Shown: positions 1-6,756, counted from the first letter of the stretch. The stretch: DNA of 8,515 nucleotides from DASTHS01 sp035718085 (GCA_035718085.1 DASTHS010000075.1:1-8515), one strand, 5' to 3'. Notes: generated from the sequence alone by a model not told the origin. Made by a program: numbers and translations.

Positions 1-668
1 CCCGCCGGCTCCACCTGCCACTGCACCGTCGGCGACGGATCCCCTGCCGCCGCGGAGGTGAAGGTCACCGAGCTCCCGGGGCTCACCGTCTGACTCGACG
101 GCTGCGTCGTCACCACCGGCGCATAGAGCACCGTCAACGTCGCCGGGCTCGAGGTGGCCGAACCCTGGCTGTTGGTGAACACCGCCTCGTACTGGCTGCC
201 ATCATTCGCAGCCGACGCCGTGAACGTGTACGTCGTCGACGTGGCATTCGGGATCGGCGTGAAGGTCGACGCCCCCGCCGGCTCCACCTGCCACTGCACC
301 GTCGGCGACGGATCCCCCGCCGCCGCGGAGGTGAAGCTCACCGAGCTGCCCGAGCTCACCGTCTGACTCGACGGCTGCGAGGTCACCACCGGCGCATACA
401 GCACCGTCAACGTCGCCGGGCTCGAGGTGGCAGTGCCCAGGTTGTTGGTGAACACCGCCTCGAACTGGGAGCCGTCGTCCGACGCGGTGGGGGTGAAGGT
501 GTACGTCGTCGACGTCGCCCCCGAGATCGGCGAGAAGGTCGACGCTCCCGCCGCCTCCACCTGCCACTGCACCGTCGGCGGCGGGTTGCCGGCCCCGGCG
601 GCAGTGAAGCTCACCGACGTCCCGGAGCTCACCGTCTGGCTCGCCGGCTCCAGCGTCACCTCGGCTGG
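1..668 (-). repeat. 273-bp tandem repeat encoding Ig-like domains
   Basis: The coding sequence repeats with a period of exactly 273 bp (91 codons). The shared segment CCCGCCGGCTCCACC begins at 1 and 274, and its slightly diverged counterpart begins at 547. The two units nearest the left edge are almost identical: by eye there are about eight mismatches over the first 150 aligned bases. The unit spanning 396-668 is more diverged. Each unit encodes one Ig-like domain ending in a SSPATLTVLYAP-type junction. The period is a whole number of codons, so copy-number changes keep the frame. The array continues out of the window, so its full copy number is unknown. Confidence 0.9.
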
Positions 669-2204
669 GGAAGGGGCCCCGTCGTGGTACTGCTGGGCGA
701 TGTCGGTGGCCGAGAGCTGGCCGGGCAGGAAGGCCATCTCGTCGAGCGACCCGACGAAGGGCGAGCTCCAGTTGCTGGCCCAGCTGGGCCGGTCGCCGAT
801 GAGCAGCTGGCTTTGTGTCGGGCTGAGCGCATACGGCATGTCGCCCGGGTTGGCGTCGGTGCCGATCGACTGGCCGTCGACGTAGAAGGTGACCGCATTC
901 GCGCCGTCATAGGTCATGACGATCTGGTGCCAGTTCCCGTCGTCGAGGTTGACCGGCGTGGTCTGGTAGGCGTTGTCGCCGTAGCCCCAGAGCATGACCT
1001 GGTGCTGGGAGAAGCTCGGCTCGAACAGCTGCCCGCTGCTCTGGCCACCGTAGGTCGCCAGGGCCTGGCAGTCGTTCGGGGCGCCAGCGCACACGCTGGT
1101 GGAGTTCGCACCGAGGCTGGTCGACTTCTCCCACACCTCGAAGCTGCGGGCGCCCGGGCCGGTCAGGGCGGGGGCGACCGACGGGGCCGATGCGACGCCG
1201 CCGCCGCTGGCGGCCGTGCGTGAAGCCACGGCTGCGTCGCCGGAGGCCACGGCCCCCGGCTGCCCGAGCGTCGTGCCGGCGTAGTAGGTGCCGCTCGTCG
1301 GTTGGTCGGCGCTGTCCGTGAGATCGGTGGACTTCGTCGAGTCGTCGAAGCGGTAGTACGTGGTCGGCGCGTCGGCGGTCACCGCGGCCGCGTAGCTGTC
1401 GTAGCTGATCACCAACTGCACGCCGGTGTTGTCATAGCTGTAGTCGAGGTTCGGGTCGACCAGCAGGGAGAGGGTGTCGCCCCGGTTCACGGAGACCGAC
1501 CGCAGGGCAGCGCCACCGCCGCTCTCGGCAACCGTCGACGTGCCGGCACCGGTCGTGAGGTCCTGGCTGCCACCATTGCCGAATCCGCCGGAGGCGAGCT
1601 CAGCCGAGCCGTGGTTGAGGTACCAGAGGATGCCGTTGCCGCCGCCCGGGTCGTCGTCCCAGATGGAGCCGGTGATGGTGACCACCCCCGCCGCCGGCGC
1701 AGTCCACGTGACCCCGGCGTCGGTCGAGCTGTTCGCAGGGGCCAGGGCCACCGTGCCGGCCGGGTAGTGCCAGGAACCGCACTGGTTCTGCGCGACCGTC
1801 GTCGGGGCGTAGATGGCGTAGCCGCCGGGGCTGCCCCCGCTCCACACGTCGTCGGAGCCGCAGCTCAGCCCCGTGTTGTTGCTGGAATAGGTGGTCAGCG
1901 GGCTGTAGGTCAATGTGTTGGTCTGGTCGACCGCGGCGCCGTTGCTCGTCGCCTCGGGGGCACCGAAGAACTGCCAGGGCCCGAACGGGTTGCTCGGCGT
2001 GGTGCCCTGGCTGACGGCCGTCTGGAAGTCGGTCGCCAGGTTGCCGACGTACGCGAGCGACTGCACGGCCGCCGCCGGCGGCGCGGTGGCGAGCGACCCT
2101 CCGGCGAGCAGCGGCAGGGCCGTCGCCACCCCGAGCACGCCTCTGACCGATCGCCGCAGCGCCACGCGGCGCGTCGAACGCCCGATACGCAAGTTCTCCG
2201 TCAT
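1..2204 (-). CDS. Large secreted LamG / Ig-like repeat protein (3' end outside window)
   Basis: The frame is open without a stop from ATG at 2204 to the window edge (734 codons plus 2 bases), so the C-terminus is missing. Residues 1-46 form a signal peptide: an Arg-rich n-region, a hydrophobic core near 22-40, and a likely cleavage after PPAAA at 42-46. Residues about 47-270 form a beta-rich region with no confident family. Its WTAPAAGVVTITGSIWDDD stretch (167-185) resembles extracellular beta-sandwich domains. Residues about 275-508 form a LamG/concanavalin-like domain, starting at DAPTTYYRFDD (278-288), with GNWHQIVMTYDG (423-434) and FYVDGQSIG (440-448). Ig-like domains follow at 513-603, 604-694 and 695 onwards. 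Such modules usually bind carbohydrate or matrix, so a cell-surface or exported adhesion or glycan-binding role is inferred; no catalytic motif is visible. The ribosome site is weak (a G run just before ATG). The TetR stop lies 89 bp upstream on the same strand. Gene and frame are secure; function is not. Confidence 0.9.
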   Translation of the reverse strand, partial: MTENLRIGRSTRRVALRRSVRGVLGVATALPLLAGGSLATAPPAAAVQSLAYVGNLATDFQTAVSQGTTPSNPFGPWQFFGAPEATSNGAAVDQTNTLTYSPLTTYSSNNTGLSCGSDDVWSGGSPGGYAIYAPTTVAQNQCGSWHYPAGTVALAPANSSTDAGVTWTAPAAGVVTITGSIWDDDPGGGNGILWYLNHGSAELASGGFGNGGSQDLTTGAGTSTVAESGGGAALRSVSVNRGDTLSLLVDPNLDYSYDNTGVQLVISYDSYAAAVTADAPTTYYRFDDSTKSTDLTDSADQPTSGTYYAGTTLGQPGAVASGDAAVASRTAASGGGVASAPSVAPALTGPGARSFEVWEKSTSLGANSTSVCAGAPNDCQALATYGGQSSGQLFEPSFSQHQVMLWGYGDNAYQTTPVNLDDGNWHQIVMTYDGANAVTFYVDGQSIGTDANPGDMPYALSPTQSQLLIGDRPSWASNWSSPFVGSLDEMAFLPGQLSATDIAQQYHDGAPSPAEVTLEPASQTVSSGTSVSFTAAGAGNPPPTVQWQVEAAGASTFSPISGATSTTYTFTPTASDDGSQFEAVFTNNLGTATSSPATLTVLYAPVVTSQPSSQTVSSGSSVSFTSAAAGDPSPTVQWQVEPAGASTFTPIPNATSTTYTFTASAANDGSQYEAVFTNSQGSATSSPATLTVLYAPVVTTQPSSQTVSPGSSVTFTSAAAGDPSPTVQWQVEPA

Positions 2205-2235
2205 TGCCCCCCGCCTGTTTCGCTGGTTTCGCCGG

Positions 2236-2265
2236 AAGATATGCAACCGGCCGTCCTGCCGTCAC
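2236..2265 (-). promoter_or_regulatory. Candidate promoter of the secreted LamG/Ig protein gene
   Basis: On the minus strand a GTGACG (-35-like, 2260-2265) is followed after 18 bases by TATCTT (-10-like, 2236-2241), about 31 bases before the ATG at 2204. TATCTT fits the TANNNT pattern common in actinobacteria; the -35 match is partial. It lies in the only AT-richer patch of the gap between the TetR stop and this start. No experimental support is possible here. Confidence 0.35.
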
Positions 2266-2269
2266 TGCT

Positions 2270-2282
2270 CATCTTGAAGATG
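2270..2282. promoter_or_regulatory. 13-bp perfect palindrome upstream of the secreted-protein gene
   Basis: CATCTTGAAGATG is a perfect inverted repeat with 6-base arms around one central base. It lies just upstream of the -35-like box of the secreted-protein gene and 11 bp past the TetR stop. A one-base loop is too tight for a terminator hairpin, so a protein-binding site is the more natural reading. A chance palindrome cannot be excluded. Confidence 0.3.
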
Positions 2283-2293
2283 GCCCGAGGGGG

Positions 2294-2968
2294 CTAGCCC
2301 GTCAACGATCGGGCGAGCAGGCCCGCCACCAGCAGGACGGTGGCGGCCCGGGCGCCGGGGCGGTCGACGCCGAGGTCGGAGCGGAGGGCGTCCCACGCCG
2401 GCCACGAGGTGGCCAGTTGCACGGCGGCCACCACGGCGGGCGCGGCGTCGGTGAGCTCGGGGCCGAAGACCTCGCGCAGCTGGGCCAGGCCGGCGGCATA
2501 GAGCTCGGCCTTCGCCTCGCGCACCTCGGGGCTGAACGGCTCGTGCAGGCGGGCCGCGCGCCAGGCCGGGGCCAGCTCCTCGAACATGGCGGCCCGCTGG
2601 TCGACCAGGGCGGCGACCCGGTCGGCCAGCGGCAGCGTCGGGTCGATGGGCGACACGAAGCCGAGCACCCGCTCCATCTCCCGACGGCCGGCCTCGGCCA
2701 TCAGGGCCTGCAGGTCGTCGAAGTGCTGCCAGACGGTGCGCACCGACACCCCGGCCATCGCCGCGATCGCCGGCGCGGTGGGCCGCACCTGGCCGCCGAT
2801 GAACAGGTCGCGCAGGGCGTCGAGGATGGCCAGGCGGGTGCGGGCGGAGCGGGCGAGCCGCCCGTCGACGTGGCCCTCGGCGGCCGCCGGCGCGTCGGCC
2901 GCGCCCACCCCGGAGCCGGGGGCGGCCCCGGAGCCGGGAGCTGCGTCGGCGAGGTCGTTTGACGCCAC
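2294..2968 (-). CDS. TetR/AcrR-family transcriptional repressor
   Basis: This is a one-domain-plus-ligand-pocket repressor of normal TetR size (224 aa). The DNA-binding part spans about residues 38-92: helix SARTRLAILDALRDLF (41-56), then the helix-turn-helix APAIAAMAGVSVRTVWQHFDD (65-85), whose pattern matches the TetR N-terminal consensus. The remaining ~130 residues are helical and Ala/Leu-rich, as expected of the variable ligand-binding half. The gene diverges from the hydrolase-monooxygenase pair, 48 bp from the hydrolase ATG, with a palindrome between them, so it probably represses that operon and itself. Start choice is uncertain. GTG at 2968 is preferred because a TAGAAG hexamer sits 6 bases ahead. 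TTG at 2974 and GTG at 2908 are also in frame. Residues 1-37 are a Gly/Ala/Pro-rich leader unlike the family, so the later start is a real alternative. The inducer is unknown. Confidence 0.88.
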   Translation of the reverse strand: MASNDLADAAPGSGAAPGSGVGAADAPAAAEGHVDGRLARSARTRLAILDALRDLFIGGQVRPTAPAIAAMAGVSVRTVWQHFDDLQALMAEAGRREMERVLGFVSPIDPTLPLADRVAALVDQRAAMFEELAPAWRAARLHEPFSPEVREAKAELYAAGLAQLREVFGPELTDAAPAVVAAVQLATSWPAWDALRSDLGVDRPGARAATVLLVAGLLARSLTG

Positions 2969-2987
2969 GCCCAACTTCTAGCACACT
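2959..2987 (+). promoter_or_regulatory. Candidate promoter of the hydrolase-monooxygenase operon
   Basis: TTGACG at 2959-2964 (five of six matches to the -35 consensus) is followed after 17 bases by CACACT at 2982-2987, a weak -10 that keeps the A and final T. Transcription would begin near 2994, leaving a leader of about 23 bases that contains the strong GAGGAGGT ribosome site. The -10 box lies inside the 2979-2995 palindrome, the geometry expected for direct repression. The -35 box falls inside the first codons of the divergent TetR gene. Confidence 0.45.
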
Positions 2988-2995
2988 GCGTGCAA
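2979..2995. promoter_or_regulatory. Candidate TetR operator (17-bp imperfect palindrome)
   Basis: TAGCACACTGCGTGCAA reads as an inverted repeat centred on 2987, with 8-base arms and two mismatches. Size and symmetry suit a TetR-family dimer site. It sits between the divergent TetR gene and the hydrolase gene, overlaps the predicted hydrolase -10 box, and lies immediately upstream of the repressor start. That it binds this repressor is inference. Confidence 0.55.
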
Positions 2996-3016
2996 CTATT
3001 CCGAGGAGGTCTGCAG

Positions 3017-4006
3017 ATGTCGTGGCCCGACGCCCGCCTGCTGCGCTGGACACCGACCGAGATGGTGCCCGCCAGCGACGGCACCCGCCTGGCCGTCGAG
3101 GTGCTCGGCGACGGCCACCCCGGCCCCACCGTCGTGTTCTCGCACGGCTGGACGCTCTCGAGCCGGTCGTGGTGGTACCAGCGCATGCTGGCCGAGCGCT
3201 ACCGCCTCGTGCTGTGGGACCAGCGCGGCCACGGCGAGAGCGAGGCCGGCGACCGCTCGGCGCGCACCATCGACCAACTCGGCCACGACCTCGCCGCCGT
3301 GCTCGACGCCACCGCCAGGGGCCGCGAGGCGGTGCTCGTCGGCCACTCGATGGGTGGCATGACCATGATGTCGCTGGCCGCCGCCGAGCCCGACCGCTTC
3401 GGCACCCAGGTGCGCGCCGCCGCCCTGATCGACACCTCGGCCGCCTACGAGCCCGACGCCCGGGTGCCGGGCGTGCCGCTGCGGGTCTCGCGCTTCGTGC
3501 AGGCCCGCATGGCCGCCCAGATGCAGCTGATGACCACCGACCCGGCGAAGGCCGCCCGGGCGGCGCGCCCCGGCTCCCGGGCATCGCTGGCGGTCGCCAA
3601 GTTCCTCAACTATGGCAAGGACGTCGACAAGCGGCTGGTGGCCTACGTCGAGGCGATGACGTCGGCCACGCCCGTTGAGGTGGTCGGCGACTTCTACGCC
3701 ACCCTCTCGACCCACGACAAGCGCACCGCGCTGGCGGCCTTCGCCCGGGTCGCCACCCTCGTGGTGGTGGGCGAGCGCGACCGGCTCACGCCCGTGTCGC
3801 AGGCCCGGGCCATCGCCGCGGCCATCCCCGGCGCCCGGCTGCTCGAGCTGGCGGGCACCGGCCACTCGGCCATGCTCGAGCGGCCCAACGACGTCAACGC
3901 CGCCCTCTACGACCTGATCGCCGGGGCCGCCCAGCACCGCAGCGCCCCGGTGCTCGAGCACCCGACGGCGCCGGCGCCGGCGATGGCCGAGGGGGTGGCC
4001 CGGTGA
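3017..4006 (+). CDS. Alpha/beta hydrolase (probable esterase/lactonase partner of the monooxygenase)
   Basis: A 329-aa alpha/beta-hydrolase fold enzyme. The HGW at 43-45 is the usual oxyanion-loop motif. DQRGHGES (68-75) is the conserved strand-turn. The nucleophile elbow GHSMGG (109-114) places Ser111, the acid is Asp255 in GERDRLTP (252-259), and the base is His283 in GTGHS (280-284). No signal peptide or membrane segment is seen, so it is cytoplasmic. The start is ATG 3017, with GAGGAGGT at 3003-3010 spaced 6 bases ahead; an in-frame GTG at 2990 lies inside the candidate operator and would have no ribosome site. The stop overlaps the monooxygenase start by 4 nt, so translation is coupled. 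Baeyer-Villiger oxidases make esters or lactones, and paired hydrolases commonly cleave them; that is the likely role here. The family also holds haloperoxidase-like and epoxide-hydrolase-like members, so the substrate is open. Residues after about 305 are a Pro/Ala-rich tail. Confidence 0.92.
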   Translation: MSWPDARLLRWTPTEMVPASDGTRLAVEVLGDGHPGPTVVFSHGWTLSSRSWWYQRMLAERYRLVLWDQRGHGESEAGDRSARTIDQLGHDLAAVLDATARGREAVLVGHSMGGMTMMSLAAAEPDRFGTQVRAAALIDTSAAYEPDARVPGVPLRVSRFVQARMAAQMQLMTTDPAKAARAARPGSRASLAVAKFLNYGKDVDKRLVAYVEAMTSATPVEVVGDFYATLSTHDKRTALAAFARVATLVVVGERDRLTPVSQARAIAAAIPGARLLELAGTGHSAMLERPNDVNAALYDLIAGAAQHRSAPVLEHPTAPAPAMAEGVAR

Positions 4007-5529
4007 GCGCGTCGCGCGTCGCCATCATCGGCGCCGGCTTCGGCGGCATCGGCGCCTCGGTGAAGCTGACCGAGGCTGGCGAGGCCGACCACGTGATCTT
4101 CGAGAAGCAGCACGACGTGGGCGGCACCTGGCTGGCCAACCGCTACCCCGGGTGTCGGTGCGACGTCGACTCGAACCTCTACTCGTTCAGCTTCGCCCTG
4201 AACCCCGACTGGAGCAACACCTTCAGCTACCAGGAGGAGATCCAGGCCTACCTGCGCGGGGTCGCCGAACGCCACGGCGTGATCGGCCACTGCCGCTTCG
4301 GCACCGAGGTCACCGCCGCCCGCTGGGACGACGACGCCGGGCACTGGGCCCTCGACCTGCGGGCCGCCGACGGCACCACCTCCCGCCACACCGCCGAGGT
4401 GCTGATCTCGGCCAACGGGTTCCTCTCCGAGCCGGCCATCCCCGACTTCCCCGGCCTGGCCGACTTCGGCGGCGAGGTGCTGCACTCCGCCCAGTGGGAC
4501 CCGTCGGTGGACCTGACCGGCAAGCGGGTGGCGGTGATCGGTACCGGCGCCTCCGCCGTGCAGATCGTGCCGCGCGTGCAGCCCCAGGCGGCGTCGCTGC
4601 ACGTGTTCCAGCGCACGCCGGCGTGGATCCTCCCCCACCCCGGCCACGACGTGAAAGAGCGCACCAAGCGCCTCTACCGGCGGGTGCCCGCCCTGCAGCG
4701 GGGCATGCGGGCCCTCAGCTACTACCAGCGGGAGGTGGTGGTGCTGCCGGCCCTCCTGCGATCCCGGCGCCTGGGCGCCATCCGCAAGCTGGCGCAACGC
4801 CACCTCGAGGCCCAGGTGCCCGACCCCGAGCTGCGGGCCAAGCTGACCCCCACGTTCGCGCCTGGCTGCAAGCGCCTCACCCCCACCAACGAGTACCTGC
4901 CCGCCATCGCCGCGGCGAACTGCGAGCTGGTGACCGAGGGCATCGACCGGTTCAGCGCGGCGGGCATCGTGACCCGTGACGGCACCGAGCGCCCCTTCGA
5001 CGTCGTCATCCTGGCCACTGGGTTCCGGGTCACCAACGGCACCTTCCCCCACCTGGTCACCGGCCGGGAGGGCCTGACCATGCGCGAGGTGTGGGACGGC
5101 GCGTCGATGGGCGCCTACAACGGCACGGCCATGGCCCGCTTCCCCAACTTCTTCATGCTCGCCGGGCCGAACACCGGCATCGGCCACACGTCGCTCGTCT
5201 ACATGATCGAGGCGCAGATCACCTACGTCGTCGACGCCGTGCGCTACATGCGGGCCAACGACGTCGCCGCGGTCGAGGTCCGCCCCGACGTGGTGCTGGC
5301 CTTCAACGAGGAGCTGCAGCGGAAGTTCGCCCAGTCGGTGTGGACGACCGGCGGCTGCGCCAGCTGGTACCTCGACGAGCGGGGCAACAACCCGACGCTG
5401 TGGCCGGACTACACCTTCCGGTTCAAGAGGCGCCTCGAGCGGTTCGACGCCGAGAGCTACTACCAGACGCAGCGGGCCCGACCGGCCGCCGTCGCCCTCG
5501 TCGCCGCCGGAACCGGCGGAGGGGCATAG
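4003..5529 (+). CDS. Type I Baeyer-Villiger-type flavin monooxygenase
   Basis: This 508-aa FAD- and NADPH-dependent enzyme would insert oxygen next to a carbonyl, giving an ester or lactone. FAD site: GAGFGG (10-15) and GGTWLANRYPGCRCDVDS (40-57), the typical GGTW...YPG..D block with Asp54. The Baeyer-Villiger fingerprint FxGxxxHxxxW(P/D) is present as FGGEVLHSAQWD (155-166), with His161 and Trp165. NADPH-binding Rossmann motif: GTGASA (180-185). CKRLTPTNEYL (289-299) carries Arg291 where the family has its catalytic Arg. ATGF (338-341) and AGPNTGIGHTS (387-397) are late FAD-contact motifs. Length is normal for the shorter class. GTG 4003 is the start, preceded by GAGGGGG seven bases upstream and overlapping the hydrolase stop by 4 nt. 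It is cytoplasmic. Related enzymes include phenylacetone and 4-hydroxyacetophenone monooxygenases and mycobacterial EthA/MymA types, and some members oxidise sulfides instead. The substrate cannot be assigned. Confidence 0.93.
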   Translation: MSASRVAIIGAGFGGIGASVKLTEAGEADHVIFEKQHDVGGTWLANRYPGCRCDVDSNLYSFSFALNPDWSNTFSYQEEIQAYLRGVAERHGVIGHCRFGTEVTAARWDDDAGHWALDLRAADGTTSRHTAEVLISANGFLSEPAIPDFPGLADFGGEVLHSAQWDPSVDLTGKRVAVIGTGASAVQIVPRVQPQAASLHVFQRTPAWILPHPGHDVKERTKRLYRRVPALQRGMRALSYYQREVVVLPALLRSRRLGAIRKLAQRHLEAQVPDPELRAKLTPTFAPGCKRLTPTNEYLPAIAAANCELVTEGIDRFSAAGIVTRDGTERPFDVVILATGFRVTNGTFPHLVTGREGLTMREVWDGASMGAYNGTAMARFPNFFMLAGPNTGIGHTSLVYMIEAQITYVVDAVRYMRANDVAAVEVRPDVVLAFNEELQRKFAQSVWTTGGCASWYLDERGNNPTLWPDYTFRFKRRLERFDAESYYQTQRARPAAVALVAAGTGGGA

Positions 5530-5552
5530 CGGCCGGCGGCGCATAGGTTCGG

Positions 5553-6650
5553 GTGGTTGCTGCCGCCCTGCCCCTCCCCCGCCCGGTGAGCCGCCGCTGC
5601 ACGCGCCCGGCGATGCTGGCCGGGGCCGTGACCGCCCTGGCCATGGTCGTCGCCGGCTGCGGGTCGTCGGCTCCGCCGGTGGCCACGCCGCTGCACGCCG
5701 CTCCCGAGCCGGCCGTGTCGCCGGCCGCCGTCGCCGACCCGCCCGGCACGGTGGTGGCCCTCGCCGGCAGCCCCGAGGGCGTCGCCGTCACCGCCGGCGG
5801 GGTAGTGGCCGTGAACGTGCACCACCCCGACGGGCTGGTGGTCTTCCCCCTGGGGTCGGGCGGGGCCGCCGCGGCCCGGCAGTTCCTGCCGCTCACCGGG
5901 TCGGCCCGCCACCTCACCCTGGCCGGCCCCGACGGGCCGGCCCTCGTGCCCCAAGAAGACACCGACCACCTCGTCGAGGTGGCGCTGCCCGGCGGGGCCA
6001 CGGTGGCGTCGGTGCCGGTCGGCCGCCAGCCGCACGAGGCGTTCGCCGTCAGCCCCGACGAGGTGGTGGTGGCCAACGAGTTCGGCAACTCCGGCTCGGT
6101 GATCCGGGCCGGCCGGGTCGTAGCGACCGTGCCCGCGCCGCTGCAGCCGGGCGGGGGGGCCTCCAGCGCCGACGGCAGCCGCTTCGTGCTGGTCGGGGTG
6201 CGGGGCCGGCGGATCACCGAGTACACCGCCGACGGCCGGGTGGTCGGCAGCGCCAACTGCGGGGCGGGGCCGACCCACACGGTCACCGGCGACGACGGCC
6301 TGTTCTGGGTCAACGACACCAACGGCGACGCCGTGCTCGGCTTCCGCCTGACGGCCAGTGGCCCCCAGCAGGTGGCGACGATCTCCACCGGCGCGGGGTC
6401 GCGGCCCTACGGCGACGCCTACGACGCCGCCCACCACACCCTGTGGGTGACCCTGACCGGGCGCGACCAGCTGCTCGGCTTGAGCTTCTCTGGCAGCCGG
6501 GTCGTGCGTCGGCGGGTGATCGACACGGTCCGCCAGCCCAACACCGTGGCCGTCGACCCGACCACCGGGGAGGTCGTGGTCACCGGCTCGCTGCCCGACG
6601 GGCAGCTGCAGCTGCTCTCGCCGGCGTTGCTCGGCGCCGCCGGCGGCTGA
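5553..6650 (+). CDS. Lipoprotein with YncE/NHL-like beta-propeller
   Basis: A predicted 365-aa exported lipoprotein. A basic n-region (RPVSRRCTRP) and hydrophobic core (MLAGAVTALAMVV, 21-33) lead to the lipobox VAGC with lipidated Cys36. The mature part repeats short blades: PEGVAVTAGGVVAVN, PHEAFAVSPDEVVVANE, GLFWVNDTNGDAVLGF, RPYGDAYDAAHHTLWVTLTG and PNTVAVDPTTGEVVVTG, spaced 40-60 residues. This is the pattern of YncE/NHL/SMP-30-like propellers, probably six or seven blades. No catalytic or PQQ-binding motif is obvious, so a binding or scaffold role outside the membrane is inferred. It begins 23 bp after the monooxygenase stop on the same strand and may be its third operon member. No convincing ribosome site precedes GTG 5553; GTG 5586, which gives a more typical 25-residue signal peptide, is an equally good start. 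The function and any link to the oxidation pathway are unknown. Confidence 0.82.
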   Translation: MVAAALPLPRPVSRRCTRPAMLAGAVTALAMVVAGCGSSAPPVATPLHAAPEPAVSPAAVADPPGTVVALAGSPEGVAVTAGGVVAVNVHHPDGLVVFPLGSGGAAAARQFLPLTGSARHLTLAGPDGPALVPQEDTDHLVEVALPGGATVASVPVGRQPHEAFAVSPDEVVVANEFGNSGSVIRAGRVVATVPAPLQPGGGASSADGSRFVLVGVRGRRITEYTADGRVVGSANCGAGPTHTVTGDDGLFWVNDTNGDAVLGFRLTASGPQQVATISTGAGSRPYGDAYDAAHHTLWVTLTGRDQLLGLSFSGSRVVRRRVIDTVRQPNTVAVDPTTGEVVVTGSLPDGQLQLLSPALLGAAGG

Positions 6651-6680
6651 CAGGCCCGCCCGCCCGACCCGGGGTGCGAA

Positions 6681-6710
6681 CGCCGACCCGGCGACCGCCG
6701 ACCCGGCGAC
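6681..6710. repeat. 15-bp tandem repeat in the convergent spacer
   Basis: CGCCGACCCGGCGAC occurs twice head-to-tail with no mismatch, and a decayed third copy (CGCCGGCCGCC) follows. It lies between the lipoprotein stop (6650) and the stop of the convergent unknown gene (6757). Confidence 0.85.
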
Positions 6711-6726
6711 CGCCGGCCGCCTGCTC

Positions 6727-6738
6727 CCGGGCGCCCGG
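6727..6738. terminator. GC-rich palindrome between convergent genes, weak terminator candidate
   Basis: CCGGGCGCCCGG is a perfect 12-base palindrome in the 106-bp gap between two converging stop codons. It is followed by further short GC-rich repeats. A bidirectional terminator is expected here, but there is no U-tract and the 6-base arms leave no loop unless the stem opens. This is only a weak candidate. Confidence 0.2.
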
Positions 6739-6756
6739 CCGCGTCCCGGCCGCCCG

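Noticed and set aside
1..668. CRISPR-like array in the left-hand repeats
   Set aside because: The period is 273 bp, the frame is continuous, and the units encode Ig-like domains; there are no short repeats with unique spacers.
1302..2297. Long plus-strand open frame opposite the secreted protein gene
   Set aside because: Its translation is Arg/Gly/Val-rich with no domain, and it lies antisense to the signal peptide and LamG coding frame, which is clearly real. High GC makes stops rare in shadow frames.
2990..3016. GTG 2990 as the hydrolase start
   Set aside because: It sits within the candidate operator, with no ribosome site ahead, and GAGGAGGT is ideally placed for ATG 3017.
2262..3584. 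440-codon minus-strand open frame over the TetR and hydrolase genes
   Set aside because: It is Arg/Pro-rich, spans two real genes on opposite strands and the control region between them, and shows no recognisable domain.
3907..5544. 545-codon minus-strand open frame across the monooxygenase
   Set aside because: It is exactly antisense to a gene with full Baeyer-Villiger motifs, and its product is low-complexity with runs of His, Gly, Val and Glu typical of GC-rich shadows.
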